From Rheinheimera baltica DSM 14885 (GTDB lineage: Bacteria > Pseudomonadota > Gammaproteobacteria > Enterobacterales > Alteromonadaceae), in the NCBI RefSeq assembly GCF_000425345.1, contig NZ_AUDG01000042.1, forward strand, positions 1-38,510: a stretch of 38,510 nucleotides of DNA. The letters are read 5' to 3'. The notes under the pieces were generated by a model, which did no database searches, had not been told where the DNA came from, and saw only the letters and a program-made list of their open reading frames with translations. Shown in pieces: positions 1 to 8,437 of the stretch. Numbering within the stretch: position 1 is the stretch's first letter; every line of letters begins with the position of its first letter. The position numbers and the translations under genes were made by a program.

Positions 1-321
1 CTTATCCGGCAGGAGCTATGGGGGGTGTTGCTCGCTTACAATTTAATTCGATACAAAATGGTATTGATGGCCAAGTCCCTTAAAAGTGTATTCCCAAACC
101 AACTGAGCTTTAGAGATGCCTCATCGCACATCATCCACAAGCTCACTCTGATGCCAATTTATGCGCCGGGTAATGTGCCCGGATTCATCTTGGAAATAGA
201 AAAAAATGCCAGTCAATTCAAGCTTGAAGGAAAGCGAGAACGCAGTTATCCAAGGACGCTAAAGGTATCGAAAAATCGCTACCCGGTGGCTAAAAGTAAA
301 AATGCCGCTCACCTTAAGTGA
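1..321 (+). CDS. IS4-family DDE transposase, C-terminal fragment (5' end off window)
   Basis: The open frame runs from base 1 to a TGA at 319-321 and gives 106 residues. It opens with IRQELWGVLLAYNLIRYKM, nearly the same as the C-terminal region of E. coli IS4 transposase (EQELWGVLLAYNLVRYQM). It then shows the PNQLSF and RRERS/AFPR-type motifs of that family. The catalytic DDE residues would lie upstream and are not visible. The protein cuts and pastes its own element. Whether the full gene is intact cannot be judged from this fragment. The internal ATG at 25 should not be taken as the start, because homology continues to the window edge. Confidence 0.88.
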   Translation, partial: LIRQELWGVLLAYNLIRYKMVLMAKSLKSVFPNQLSFRDASSHIIHKLTLMPIYAPGNVPGFILEIEKNASQFKLEGKRERSYPRTLKVSKNRYPVAKSKNAAHLK

Positions 322-330
322 ACGGCATTA
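301..330. repeat. Right terminal inverted repeat of the IS4-like element, hairpin-forming
   Basis: AATGCCG at 301-307 pairs with CGGCATT at 323-329, and TCAC at 309-312 pairs with GTGA at 318-321, around a short loop. The transposase stop codon lies inside the right arm. The outer end is the IS tip. The fold could also limit read-through out of the transposase gene, but there is no U-tract. Confidence 0.65.
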
Positions 331-349
331 CGGCATATGCCGGGTTATA

Positions 350-1153
350 TTATTTTAGAGCGTCAATTCTGTCTTGTGCCAATTTGGCTGAAGTCGCTGT
401 TGAATACTTCGCAACAAGTTCGCGATAATACCGCAGAGCTGCGTCTTTTTGGTTCTCGCGCTCAGCAACCTGACCAAGTTTCAACAAGGCGTCGGCAACT
501 TTATTAGATTGAGGGAAATTATTAACCACCCGTTCAAAATGCGTTTTCGCTTTTGCCAGCTCGTTGTTATTAAATAATAACTGACCAAGCCAGTAATGCG
601 CGTTAGGGGCATAACTTGAATTGGGATAGGTTTGAATAAACGTCTCAAACTCTGGAATTGCCGCATCGTAACGACGGTCTTTAAGCACCATATTTACGGC
701 TTTGTCATAGGCATCATTTTCAGACACATCTGACGAATAGCTGGAGGTTGCAACAGGGGTTTCTACCTGAGGCGCTGGTACGGCATTCGCCGCAACCGGA
801 GTCTGGATAGCACTTACCCGCCGATCAATCTCTTGGTACAAATCACGTTGACGTTGCAAAATTTCGTCTAGCTGATACGAATGGGTTTCTGTTACTCCGC
901 GTAGTTCACTAACTTCATCCAGTAACGTTTGCAATTGCTGCGCCATGCGAAGCTGAGCTTCCGTTCTGGCCTCAACAATTCGTTCAAGTGTTGCTAAGCG
1001 TTGCTCAATGCTGCCAGATGGCGATGCAATAGCATTATTAACCACAACGTTGTTGCGATTGAGATCAGTAACCGGAGCAGGATTAGCACCAACACTGGTA
1101 TGAACCAGTGTTAATGCTGCTATCAGAGTATATTTTACAGTCATGCGTATCAA
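350..1153 (-). CDS. cpoB: CpoB (YbgF), periplasmic cell-division coordinator of the Tol-Pal system
   Basis: The 267-residue protein has an N-terminal signal peptide (cleavage probably near residue 23, after SVGA). A predicted coiled coil of about residues 48-112 corresponds to the trimerisation segment of E. coli CpoB. A Gln/Pro/Val-rich linker follows, then three TPR-like repeats from about 145 to the end (AHYWLGQLLFNNNELAKA and similar). In E. coli CpoB binds TolA and links outer-membrane constriction to PBP1B septal peptidoglycan synthesis. It is the last gene of the operon, 18 nt after pal. The 3' end is intact although an IS element lies just beyond it. Length and position match the family. 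Confidence 0.93.
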   Translation of the reverse strand: MIRMTVKYTLIAALTLVHTSVGANPAPVTDLNRNNVVVNNAIASPSGSIEQRLATLERIVEARTEAQLRMAQQLQTLLDEVSELRGVTETHSYQLDEILQRQRDLYQEIDRRVSAIQTPVAANAVPAPQVETPVATSSYSSDVSENDAYDKAVNMVLKDRRYDAAIPEFETFIQTYPNSSYAPNAHYWLGQLLFNNNELAKAKTHFERVVNNFPQSNKVADALLKLGQVAERENQKDAALRYYRELVAKYSTATSAKLAQDRIDALK

Positions 1154-1171
1154 TACAGTAGTGAGTCTGGA

Positions 1172-1693
1172 TTAATAGACTAACACTGCACGACGGTTTT
1201 TAGCAAAGCCTGCTTCGCTGCGAGACATATCTACTGGCTTTTCTTCACCGTAGCTAACCGTTGAGATTTGGCCAGATGAAACACCCAGGTTCTGTAAATA
1301 CTGTACTACAGCAACTGCACGACGCTCGCCCAGTGCAATGTTGTACTCTGGCGTGCCGCGCTCATCTGAGTGACCTTCAACAGTGATACGTACGCTTGGA
1401 TTTGAGGTTAAAAACGCACCGTGCGCCTGCAATGTTTCAATGAACTCTGGGCGTACTGTGGCTTTGTCGAAATCGAAGTAAATGGTGTTTTCCTGACGCA
1501 GTGCTTCAAGCTTCTGACGCATCTGTTCAGCTGGGCTAACTACCTTCTCAACCGTTTCAACCTGCACGGTCTCTTGCGGCATAGAAGAAGTATCAGCGCC
1601 TGACTGATCAGTAGAAGAAGTTGAGCTACAAGCCGCCAGGGTCAGCACTGGTAATGCGATTAATAAACCTTTTAACACTTTATTTAATTTCAT
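1172..1693 (-). CDS. pal: Pal, peptidoglycan-associated outer-membrane lipoprotein
   Basis: The 173-residue protein has a lipoprotein signal peptide ending in LAAC, with lipidated Cys at residue 22. A Ser/Thr-rich and Glu/Val-rich linker precedes an OmpA-like peptidoglycan-binding domain of about residues 70-173. The domain carries the signatures IYFDFDKATVRPEF and GHSDERGTPEYN, followed by the helix containing LGERRA. Pal anchors the outer membrane to peptidoglycan and is mobilised by TolB and TolQRA during division. The gene starts 41 nt after tolB; this is the largest gap in the operon, so a private ribosome-binding site is likely. The start is fixed by the signal peptide. Confidence 0.96.
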   Translation of the reverse strand: MKLNKVLKGLLIALPVLTLAACSSTSSTDQSGADTSSMPQETVQVETVEKVVSPAEQMRQKLEALRQENTIYFDFDKATVRPEFIETLQAHGAFLTSNPSVRITVEGHSDERGTPEYNIALGERRAVAVVQYLQNLGVSSGQISTVSYGEEKPVDMSRSEAGFAKNRRAVLVY

Positions 1694-1734
1694 GATGTTG
1701 TCCTAGTATGTAAATGTAATAACTGTTTTGTTTT

Positions 1735-3081
1735 TTATAAAAACGGCGACCATGCTGGAGATTTCACTTGTCCATCAACTGCTGGTAGCCTTGCTTTAAA
1801 TCGACCATCCATAGAAACCAGTGCTAACACCTGCGTAGCGTCATGCATAGTGCTATAAATAATCATAGAACCGTTTGGCGCTACACTGGGTGATTCATCC
1901 AGATTTGTTTTGGTCAGCACTTGCAGAAAACGGGTCTGACGATCCATTTTTGCTATGTGATACTGGCCTCTGGTGCGGTTAACCATTACCACCGAACTTC
2001 CGTCCGGCATAAAAGATCCGGCCAGGTTCATTTCACCTTCAAAGGTCAAACGTCTGGTCGTACCCGTTAACAAATTTACGCTATACAGTTGCGGATTGCC
2101 ACCGCGCTCAGAACTAAACAACAGCTCTTTGCCATCTGGCGACCATGACGGTTCCGTGTCGATAGCCCGATGATTCGTTATGCGTGTTAATGCTTTTGTT
2201 GCAACGTCCATAGTATAAATTTCGGTATTACCGTCTTTTGACAATACCATGGCCATCGTTTTGCCATCAGGAGACCACACCGGCGCGCCATTAATACCCG
2301 GTGTGCTACTGAGTATGGTGCGACGGCCGGTGTAAATGTCCTGAATATAAATTTGTGATTGTCGCTTTTCAAAGGTGACATACGCCAGCTTGGTGCCATC
2401 AGGTGACCAGCTGGGTGACATTAACGGTTCTTTTGAGCGCAACAAAATTTGCTCATTGGCACCGTCATAATCAGCAACCACTAACTGATAAGGAAATTCC
2501 AGCTTGCGGTTAACCAAAACATAAGCAATTTTGGTTAAAAACGCGCCACGCTCTCCGGTCAGTTTTTCATAAACTATATCGCTGATGCGATGGGCATATT
2601 GCCTGAATTGGCTGCCATTAATCGTCGTTTCACGACTGTCCAGTATATGCTCCATACTGCCTGTCAAGCGCCCGGCATTTAATGCTTGCCGATTTGCCGT
2701 GTTGCTGCCTTTTAACACATCAACCAGTTCAAAGTTAACCGTGTAACGGTCAATACCCACTTCGGTTATTTGCCCAACAACTATGGCCTCTACGCCTTCA
2801 CGTGCCCAGGCAGCATAATCGATTTGCTCAGCGCTCTGTGGTCGCTGTGGCATTTTTATGTTGGCTAATGGGCTAAATTTACCGCTGCGCATTAAATCTG
2901 CGGCAATAATTTCATCCAAACGTTGTTGTGGCAACGTTGCACCTTTAAACGTAAACGGCACTATGGCTATAGGCCGGCCTGAGTCAATACCGCCGGTTAT
3001 CACTATTTCCAATGATGCCTTTGCCTGCGAGCTAAACAGCAACGCCGCTAGTACCAGACCAATTAACTTAACAATATTCAA
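1735..3081 (-). CDS. tolB: TolB, periplasmic beta-propeller of the Tol-Pal system
   Basis: The 448-residue protein has a signal peptide (about 1-22, ending SQAKA). An N-terminal alpha/beta domain of about 25-170 follows, then a six-bladed WD40-like (PD40) propeller. Its repeats are visible as [26 protein letters not shown] and [13 protein letters not shown]. TolB binds Pal through the propeller and TolA through its N terminus, and so controls Pal mobility. The start codon overlaps the tolA stop by 4 nt (ATGA), which indicates translational coupling. Length is close to the usual 430 residues. Confidence 0.96.
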   Translation of the reverse strand: MNIVKLIGLVLAALLFSSQAKASLEIVITGGIDSGRPIAIVPFTFKGATLPQQRLDEIIAADLMRSGKFSPLANIKMPQRPQSAEQIDYAAWAREGVEAIVVGQITEVGIDRYTVNFELVDVLKGSNTANRQALNAGRLTGSMEHILDSRETTINGSQFRQYAHRISDIVYEKLTGERGAFLTKIAYVLVNRKLEFPYQLVVADYDGANEQILLRSKEPLMSPSWSPDGTKLAYVTFEKRQSQIYIQDIYTGRRTILSSTPGINGAPVWSPDGKTMAMVLSKDGNTEIYTMDVATKALTRITNHRAIDTEPSWSPDGKELLFSSERGGNPQLYSVNLLTGTTRRLTFEGEMNLAGSFMPDGSSVVMVNRTRGQYHIAKMDRQTRFLQVLTKTNLDESPSVAPNGSMIIYSTMHDATQVLALVSMDGRFKARLPAVDGQVKSPAWSPFL

Positions 3082-3995
3082 AACTGAGGCTCCACCCTTA
3101 ATGTTATGTCTTTCAATTTATCGTATACGTCCGGATCACTGGACATTGGCATGGTGCCAATCCGGTTTACTGCACGTAACGCCGAGTCGCATACATTGCT
3201 ATCGCCACCAAGGACCTTAACACTTGTTACAAAGCCTGTCGTTGCTAAGCGTATATTTACTGAACAAGACTTGCCTCGCATACTTTCATCTTTATATAAC
3301 GAGCGGTCAACGGCATCAGAAATTAACGCGATATAACGCTGAACCTCTGTTGCGGCTTGACGAGCCCGCGCCGCAGAACGCGCTTGCGCTTCTTTAGCAA
3401 GTTGTTCCTGCATTGCACGCTCTTGCTCTGCTTTTTGCTTTGCCTCTGCGGCCTGACGCGCACGCTCAGCCGCTGCTTTTTCCGCTGCGGCCTGTTCCGC
3501 TTTGCGTTTCTGCTCCGCTGCTTTGGCAGCATCCTCAGCCTTTTGTCTTTCTTGCTCTTTTACAATACGCGCTTGCTCTGCTTCTTTGGCTTTGGCATTT
3601 TCCTGTTGCTGACGCTTTTTCGCTTCAGCCGCTGCTGCTTTGGCTTTTTGCGTTTCGGCATCCGCTTTACGTTTTTCTTCAGCCACCCGCTTTAAACGCT
3701 GCTCTTCTGTAGTCCGATTTTTTTCCGCCTGTTCTGCCCGGCGCTCTAAATCGCGTATACGTTTTTCTTCTGCCGCCTTTAATGCATCGCGTTCGCGCTG
3801 CATTTGCTCTACCCGCTCATTTAACAGCTTTTCATCTACCGCTACGGCTTCTACCGGCGCTTGACCTTCTGATTCCAGGCTTACTGACACCATCTCTGGT
3901 GTACTGGAAAAATCAGCACTAAATAATAACAACACCAGTATTGCCAAATGTAGGCCAAGCGATTTCGCCAGTGGCGCTTCAATATGCAAAGCCAT
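3078..3995 (-). CDS. tolA: TolA, inner-membrane protein spanning the periplasm
   Basis: The 305-residue protein has one N-terminal membrane helix, about residues 13-30. The helix contains the S-x3-H pattern (S12, H16) needed in TolA/TonB proteins for coupling to the TolQR motor. Residues about 45-215 are a long Ala/Glu/Lys/Gln/Arg-rich helical rod. Residues about 216-305 form domain III, which contacts TolB and Pal; C244 and C269 fit the conserved disulphide. It is shorter than E. coli TolA (421) mainly in the rod, which is common. It starts 1 nt after tolR and overlaps tolB by 4 nt. The low-complexity rod creates long spurious antisense frames. Confidence 0.94.
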   Translation of the reverse strand: MALHIEAPLAKSLGLHLAILVLLLFSADFSSTPEMVSVSLESEGQAPVEAVAVDEKLLNERVEQMQRERDALKAAEEKRIRDLERRAEQAEKNRTTEEQRLKRVAEEKRKADAETQKAKAAAAEAKKRQQQENAKAKEAEQARIVKEQERQKAEDAAKAAEQKRKAEQAAAEKAAAERARQAAEAKQKAEQERAMQEQLAKEAQARSAARARQAATEVQRYIALISDAVDRSLYKDESMRGKSCSVNIRLATTGFVTSVKVLGGDSNVCDSALRAVNRIGTMPMSSDPDVYDKLKDITLRVEPQF

Positions 3996-3996
3996 A

Positions 3997-4428
3997 CTAC
4001 TTCGAATCCAGGTTATCGGTCATCAGGCCAACCGCCGGCGCACCGGCTACTTTTAGCACATTAATCAACCGTATAACGGCGTCGTAGCTAACTCTAACAT
4101 CGCCTTTTACTATCACTTGCGTACCCGGTTCAATTTTCAACCAACTGGCCACTTCCAACGTTAGCTCAGCGGCTGTAAACGGCCCCTGCTGCTTACCGTC
4201 TTTCTCAAAATAATACAGGCCGTCCTGATCAACCGTTGCTACAAGAGGTGTTTTACCATCTTGCATCTGTTTAATAGGTTCGGCCGCAGATTTAGGCAGC
4301 TCAACCTTTACGCCTTGAGTAATCAACGGCGTTGTAACCATAAAAATCACCAACAAAACCAACATAACGTCGATGTAAGGTACTACGTTTATTTCAGCCT
4401 TTAACCGCCGCTTTTTTCGCACGTACAT
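3997..4428 (-). CDS. tolR: TolR, proton-channel subunit of the Tol motor
   Basis: The 143-residue ExbD/TolR-family protein has a short basic cytoplasmic N terminus and a single membrane helix of about residues 17-37. D20, in NVVPYIDVMLVLLVIF, corresponds to the proton-carrying aspartate of E. coli TolR (D23). A periplasmic domain follows that dimerises and can bind peptidoglycan. With TolQ it uses the proton motive force to energise TolA. Its ATG overlaps the tolQ stop by one base (TGATG), so the two are translationally coupled. Confidence 0.95.
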   Translation of the reverse strand: MYVRKKRRLKAEINVVPYIDVMLVLLVIFMVTTPLITQGVKVELPKSAAEPIKQMQDGKTPLVATVDQDGLYYFEKDGKQQGPFTAAELTLEVASWLKIEPGTQVIVKGDVRVSYDAVIRLINVLKVAGAPAVGLMTDNLDSK

Positions 4429-5117
4429 CAGGCCGCATCTCCGGTGTTAGACACCGCCTGGCGATGTAAAATGTTGGCAAATTCTTCAACAAAATTTGCA
4501 TAGCTACTTTCAAGGGATTCCACCTGATGTGAAAACTTGTTGTAAGCAATAACTGCCGGTATTGCCGCAAACAAACCAATGGCGGTGGCAATAAGTGCCT
4601 CAGCTATACCTGGCGCAACCATAGACAATGTAGCTTGCTCAACTTGCCCCAGCGCAATAAACGAATTCATAATACCCCACACCGTACCAAACAAACCGAT
4701 ATAGGGGCTGATAGAACCCACTGTCGCTAAAAACGGCAAGTGCATTTCTAACCGCTCAACTTCGCGTGACAAGCCAACCCGCATCGCCCGTTGCGTGCCT
4801 TCCATTACCGCAGCAGGCTGACGGCTATTCGTTTTATGTAAGCGGGCAAACTCTTTAAACCCTGACTTAAATAATGCTTCTAAACCACTATTGGCTGCAC
4901 GCGCACTAACTTCGTTATATAACTTAGATAAATCTACACCCGACCAAAACTTGTCTTCAAACTTCTTGGCTTCTGTTACCGCCTCACTCAATGCTTTACG
5001 ACGGCGAAATATCATGGTCCAGGACATCACAGACATGGCCAACAGAATTAACATAACCAATTGCACGACAAAACTGGCTTCAATTAACAAACTTAAAATA
5101 GAAATCTCACCTGCCAC
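4428..5117 (-). CDS. tolQ: TolQ, MotA/ExbB-type proton-channel subunit
   Basis: The 229-residue protein has three predicted membrane helices, about 14-36, 130-155 and 168-192, with the large cytoplasmic loop between the first two. [10 protein letters not shown] (141-150) and [15 protein letters not shown] (168-182) are hallmark stretches of the MotA/TolQ/ExbB family. It forms a pentamer around TolR and drives TolA with the proton gradient. It overlaps ybgC by 11 nt and tolR by 1 nt. Length matches E. coli TolQ (230). Confidence 0.96.
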   Translation of the reverse strand: MAGEISILSLLIEASFVVQLVMLILLAMSVMSWTMIFRRRKALSEAVTEAKKFEDKFWSGVDLSKLYNEVSARAANSGLEALFKSGFKEFARLHKTNSRQPAAVMEGTQRAMRVGLSREVERLEMHLPFLATVGSISPYIGLFGTVWGIMNSFIALGQVEQATLSMVAPGIAEALIATAIGLFAAIPAVIAYNKFSHQVESLESSYANFVEEFANILHRQAVSNTGDAA

Positions 5118-5517
5118 GTTTTAATACCTCTGTCACTTCAGCCGGAATTGCTCTGGCTTTCATTTCCTGTAGTGCAATACAGGCTACTTTAATCTCTGCC
5201 GTGCAAATGATATCGCCGGCGCTATTGTGAATTGTTTGAGCAAAAACTATGCTAGCATGCTTTAAGGTACTGATTTGACTAGAAACCGTCAATAATTCAT
5301 TAAATCTGGCCGGCTTTTTGTTTTCCATTAAAACCTTAGCAACAACAAAGGCGACATTTTTTGACAATAATGAATCCTGCTCAATACCCAGGGCGCGCAA
5401 CCATTCGGTGCGCGCTCGTTCAAAAAATTTCAAATAATTTGCATAATAAACTATCCCTCCAGCGTCGGTATCTTCGTAGTACACTCGCATTGGGATTGTA
5501 AAGACAGTATCAGACAT
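5107..5517 (-). CDS. ybgC: YbgC, hotdog-fold acyl-CoA thioesterase of the tol-pal cluster
   Basis: From ATG 5517 the protein is 136 residues, against 134 in E. coli YbgC. It carries the 4-hydroxybenzoyl-CoA-thioesterase signature [28 protein letters not shown] (split here as [11 protein letters not shown] and the [15 protein letters not shown] helix), with the catalytic Asp in the EDTDAGG loop. YbgC hydrolyses acyl-CoA and is associated with phospholipid-synthesis enzymes at the membrane. The frame stays open to an upstream ATG at 5616, which would add 33 residues. I reject that start because homology begins at MSDTVF and a good promoter lies inside the extension. First gene of the operon; overlaps tolQ by 11 nt. 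Confidence 0.92.
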   Translation of the reverse strand: MSDTVFTIPMRVYYEDTDAGGIVYYANYLKFFERARTEWLRALGIEQDSLLSKNVAFVVAKVLMENKKPARFNELLTVSSQISTLKHASIVFAQTIHNSAGDIICTAEIKVACIALQEMKARAIPAEVTEVLKRGR

Positions 5518-5541
5518 GAATATTCGCTTTAATTGCTGTAT

Positions 5542-5570
5542 ATGATAAGTAAGCCTGAGTAGTAACTCAA
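5542..5570 (-). promoter_or_regulatory. Putative sigma70 promoter of the tol-pal operon
   Basis: On the minus strand TTGAGT (5570-5565) and TATCAT (5547-5542) are separated by exactly 17 nt. They match the -35 and -10 consensus at 4/6 and 5/6. Transcription would begin near 5535, giving a leader of about 18 nt before the ybgC ATG at 5517. This is motif matching only. Confidence 0.5.
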
Positions 5571-5586
5571 TCGCTTGTACAAGCGA
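5571..5586. promoter_or_regulatory. Perfect 16-bp palindrome touching the tol-pal promoter -35
   Basis: TCGCTTGTACAAGCGA is a perfect inverted repeat whose right end is immediately next to the predicted -35 hexamer (5570-5565). Relative to the predicted start it covers about -36 to -51. Placement and symmetry suit the operator of a dimeric regulator. I do not recognise the regulator. Confidence 0.4.
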
Positions 5587-6072
5587 ATCACAACTATATT
5601 TTTCTGCTGCGCCCACTTGTATTTTAACACCGTTTCTGTTGACTGATATTCCATCACTTAGTTCCGATTTATTTGCTTGTCGACCAACGCACCAATTAGT
5701 ACGACGAATGCAATTAACATTATCAAAACTAACAAAAACTTACACTGCTTATAGTGCAGCTTGTAGCTTAACCCTGTATGAACAGTGGTATTCCTGTGCA
5801 CCACACCGAAGCCCTGTTCAATTACTCACCAAATAGTTTTCACCTATACATTAGTTTTTTTTATGGGAAAGTGATAATTTTTCTCGTTTGAAGTAATTAC
5901 TCCAAATATCTATCATACGCAGGTGTTCTGAGCTAGCGCAAAGAATTGGCAGCCTGCTGCGGATTCTTAGTAAAGATCATTTGGTAATGAGATTTGTGTG
6001 GATACCAAGTTTTATTGCTGTTTCAACATGTTCCCTGGATTTTTTTGAAGCACTCCTTCAACTTGTTGCATT
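5587..6072. other. Gene-free stretch upstream of the tol-pal promoter; possible sRNA on plus strand
   Basis: About 490 bp separate the palindrome from the orphan terminator. Both strands are broken by stops; the two open frames of 60-80 codons on the plus strand have no convincing ribosome-binding site or recognisable protein, and one runs through the terminator stem. The stretch is AT-rich, with a T8 run near 5853. Since a strong plus-strand terminator follows, some plus-strand transcript probably ends here, but I see no confident promoter for it. Confidence 0.35.
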
Positions 6073-6100
6073 GCCCGCTCTTTTGAGCGGGCTTTTTTTT
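6073..6100 (+). terminator. Strong intrinsic terminator with no obvious upstream gene
   Basis: GCCCGCTC (6073-6080) and GAGCGGGC (6085-6092) form a perfect 8-bp GC-rich stem around TTTT, followed by eight T on the plus strand. The minus-strand copy has no U-tract, so it acts on plus-strand transcripts. The nearest annotated genes on both sides are on the minus strand. Confidence 0.85.
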
Positions 6101-6226
6101 ATCCACGTCCTGGCTAACACTACAGCGTTGTTGTCTGCGTTAAAGTCCAATAACTCACATAGTTTACTATGCTCGTATTGCACTTTAACTTGTCGCCTAG
6201 CTGTAGCACTAGCCATTTAGTGGATA
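6100..6226. repeat. ~127-bp imperfect palindrome, MITE/ERIC-like intergenic repeat
   Basis: The left arm starts TATCCAC and the right arm ends GTGGATA. Matching inner blocks in opposite orientation are TGGCTA, CTACAGC, GTTAAAGT, CAATA and CATAG, closing on the loop TTTA near 6162-6165. The whole element can fold into one long imperfect hairpin. It fills the gap between the orphan terminator and the ruvB stop codon. Similar palindromes occur between genes of Alteromonadales as I recall, but I see no second copy here and cannot assign a named family. Confidence 0.6.
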
Positions 6227-6238
6227 CGTCCATTTAAC

Positions 6239-7249
6239 TTAGTCTGTTTTGGGTAAATCAAAGCCAAAGTGCTGGTAGGCACGAGGCGAAGCGATGCGGC
6301 CGCGTGGTGTGCGTTGAATAAAACCCTGTTGAATTAAAAACGGTTCTATTACATCTTCAATGGTGTCTTTCTCTTCGCCAATAGCGGCAGCGAGATTGTC
6401 TAAGCCAACCGGCCCGCCCATAAATTTTTCTATAATAGCCAGAATAAGTTTGCGATCCATATAATCGAAACCTTCGGCGTCTACATCAACCATTTGCAAT
6501 GCCTGTGCGGCTATGTCTACGGTTACCTCGCCATTGGCTTTAACTTGCGCATAGTCGCGTACACGGCGCAACAGGCGATTAGCAATACGCGGGGTGCCTC
6601 GCGAGCGACGGGCTATTTCTGCCGCGCCGGCTTCGTCCAGCACTAAATTTAAAAAATGGGCTGAGCGCAAAATAATTTGTGTAAGTTCTTCTACTTTATA
6701 AAATTCAAGACGCTGCACTATGCCAAACCGATCGCGCAGTGGTGATGTTAGCGCACCAGCACGCGTTGTGGCCCCAACCAGAGTAAAAGGGGGAAGATCC
6801 AGTTTAATAGAGCGTGCTGCCGGGCCTTCACCAATCATAAGATCCAGCTGATAATCCTCCATCGCTGGATACAAAATCTCTTCAACTACCGGGCTTAAGC
6901 GATGAATTTCGTCGATAAAGAGCACGTCATTGGGTTCAAGGTTGGTCAGTAATGCGGCTAAATCACCAGCTTTTTCCAATACCGGGCCGGAGGTGGTTTT
7001 AATGTTCACGCCCATTTCATTAGCGACAATCATCGCCAGTGTGGTTTTGCCTAAACCAGGAGGACCGAATATCAACACGTGATCAAGCGGATCACCACGC
7101 CCTTTTGCCGCCGCAATAAAAATTGCCATTTGCTGACACACGTGTTCCTGACCGGTGTAATCTGCCAATGTTTTGGGCCTGATAGCCCTGTCAATTACTT
7201 CGTCTTCGCGCGTGGCGCTGGTCTGTATTAAACGGTCGGCTTCTATCAT
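6239..7249 (-). CDS. ruvB: RuvB, Holliday-junction branch-migration ATPase
   Basis: The 336-residue AAA+ motor has Walker [10 protein letters not shown] at residues 62-70 and Walker B with D113-E114 in LFIDEIHRL. Sensor and arginine-finger regions lie in the following lid, and the C-terminal winged-helix domain includes [17 protein letters not shown]. Hexameric RuvB rings pump DNA through the RuvA-bound junction. It lies 3 nt after ruvA and is last in the ruvC-ruvA-ruvB order. Length equals the E. coli protein (336). Confidence 0.97.
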   Translation of the reverse strand: MIEADRLIQTSATREDEVIDRAIRPKTLADYTGQEHVCQQMAIFIAAAKGRGDPLDHVLIFGPPGLGKTTLAMIVANEMGVNIKTTSGPVLEKAGDLAALLTNLEPNDVLFIDEIHRLSPVVEEILYPAMEDYQLDLMIGEGPAARSIKLDLPPFTLVGATTRAGALTSPLRDRFGIVQRLEFYKVEELTQIILRSAHFLNLVLDEAGAAEIARRSRGTPRIANRLLRRVRDYAQVKANGEVTVDIAAQALQMVDVDAEGFDYMDRKLILAIIEKFMGGPVGLDNLAAAIGEEKDTIEDVIEPFLIQQGFIQRTPRGRIASPRAYQHFGFDLPKTD

Positions 7250-7252
7250 GGA

Positions 7253-7873
7253 TTAAATCATACTCCTAAGCGCGGCTTTGATAAGCTGTTCACTGCTCAT
7301 ATCGCTTTGCTGTACCTTCTTCACAGCTTTATCTGCCTGCACTTGTGTATAGCCCAGCGACACTAAAGCGCCGATGGCATCCTGCTCAGCACTTTCTACC
7401 GGACTAAAAATAGCCTCATCGCCTTGTAGCATCAATGCATCTGTCACTGCTGTATTAGGCGTTATACCCCAGTCTTTTAGCCTGTCACGCATTTCCACCA
7501 CCAGTCGCTCTGCCGTTTTTTTACCAACACCGGGCAGTTTAACCAGCGTACTCACATCATCCAATTGCACACAGCGCACAAATTGCTGCGCTGTCATGCC
7601 AGACAAAATAGTCAAAGCTAGCTTAGGCCCGACACCGTTGGCTTTAATCAATTGCCGGAATAACGCACGCTCTGTTTGATTTACAAAACCATACAACAGC
7701 TGGGCGTCTTCACGTACAACGAAATGCGTGTAAAGTGTGGCTTCTTCCCCTGTTGCGGGTAGCTGATAAAAACTCGTGAGGGGTAACTGCACCTCATAGC
7801 CAACACCGGCAACTTCAATTAATAAATCTGGAGCCTGCTTTTCCAGCAAAATACCCCGTAAACGTCCAATCAT
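7253..7873 (-). CDS. ruvA: RuvA, Holliday-junction-binding subunit
   Basis: The 206-residue protein begins [13 protein letters not shown], typical of the N-terminal OB-fold (about 1-63). Two helix-hairpin-helix motifs follow ([13 protein letters not shown] and [16 protein letters not shown]). A flexible linker leads to the C-terminal three-helix domain (about 155-206) that contacts RuvB. Tetramers hold the four-way junction in the open square form. It is 37 nt after ruvC and 3 nt before ruvB. Confidence 0.97.
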   Translation of the reverse strand: MIGRLRGILLEKQAPDLLIEVAGVGYEVQLPLTSFYQLPATGEEATLYTHFVVREDAQLLYGFVNQTERALFRQLIKANGVGPKLALTILSGMTAQQFVRCVQLDDVSTLVKLPGVGKKTAERLVVEMRDRLKDWGITPNTAVTDALMLQGDEAIFSPVESAEQDAIGALVSLGYTQVQADKAVKKVQQSDMSSEQLIKAALRSMI

Positions 7874-7910
7874 AGTGTCTGCTTATGGTTAAAGAATATC
7901 GACAACAGCG

Positions 7911-8435
7911 TTAGCGCAACCGGCCACGAACCGTTTTGCGCGCCTGGCCTGCCAGGCTGACTAAACTTTGCTGAGTATGCCCATGACATAAAGCGACTGC
8001 AAGCGCGTCTGCCGCATCGGCCTGTGGGTTAGCAGGCAATTTTAAAAGAGTACGCACCATATGCTGAACCTGCGCTTTGTCAGCGGCGCCGGTGCCCACA
8101 ACTGACTGCTTGACCTGACGAGCAGAATACTCGAACACGTCAAGGCCCGCATGCTTTGCAGCAACAATGGCGGCCCCTCTGGCCTGCCCCAGCTTTAAAG
8201 CTGAGTCGGGGTTGCGGGCCATAAAAACTTGCTCAATCGCGAAAATGGTTGGCTGTGTCTGGGTGATAATTTCACTGACACCATTGAAAATATCCAATAA
8301 GCGCTCAGGTAGCAGGTCTGTGGTGTTAAGCCGAATACAACCACTGGCAACATATTCAAATTTGGCGCCGCTTTGCTTTACGACCCCGTAACCGGTTAAA
8401 CGGCTGCCGGGGTCAATGCCCAAAATAATGTTCAC
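7911..8435 (-). CDS. ruvC: RuvC, Holliday-junction resolvase
   Basis: The 174-residue RNase H-fold endonuclease keeps the four acidic metal ligands: D8 (in LGIDPGS), E68 (in FAIEQVF), D140 and D143 (in [13 protein letters not shown]). They match E. coli D7, E66, D138 and D141. As a dimer it makes symmetric nicks in junctions presented by RuvAB. It begins 2 nt after yebC, so it is probably co-transcribed with yebC and ruvAB. Confidence 0.97.
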   Translation of the reverse strand: MNIILGIDPGSRLTGYGVVKQSGAKFEYVASGCIRLNTTDLLPERLLDIFNGVSEIITQTQPTIFAIEQVFMARNPDSALKLGQARGAAIVAAKHAGLDVFEYSARQVKQSVVGTGAADKAQVQHMVRTLLKLPANPQADAADALAVALCHGHTQQSLVSLAGQARKTVRGRLR

Positions 8436-8437
8436 TT

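Larger units (their letters stand above)
1..330 (+). mobile_element. IS4-family insertion sequence (IS4 subgroup), right end only
   Basis: The left edge of the window cuts this element; only the 3' part of its transposase gene and its right end are present. Read inward from position 330 the end begins TAATGCCGTTCACTTAAGG, very close to the terminal repeat I recall for Escherichia coli IS4 (TAATGCCGATCAGTTAAGG). That fixes the outer boundary at about 330. The element lies 19 nt beyond the stop codon of the convergent cpoB gene and does not interrupt it. The target duplication cannot be tested because the other end is outside the window. The boundary rests on remembered IS4 sequence. Confidence 0.85.

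Noticed and set aside
3357-3695. Long plus-strand frames opposite tolA, Phe/Leu/Arg/Cys-rich
   Set aside because: They are antisense shadows of the Ala/Lys/Glu-rich TolA rod, have no ribosome-binding site and overlap an assured gene.
5518-5616. 33-residue N-terminal extension of ybgC
   Set aside because: Family homology starts at ATG 5517, and the extension contains the predicted promoter and palindrome.
5981-6220. 79-codon plus-strand frame in the ruvB-ybgC gap
   Set aside because: It reads through a strong terminator and into the palindromic repeat, and matches no protein I know.
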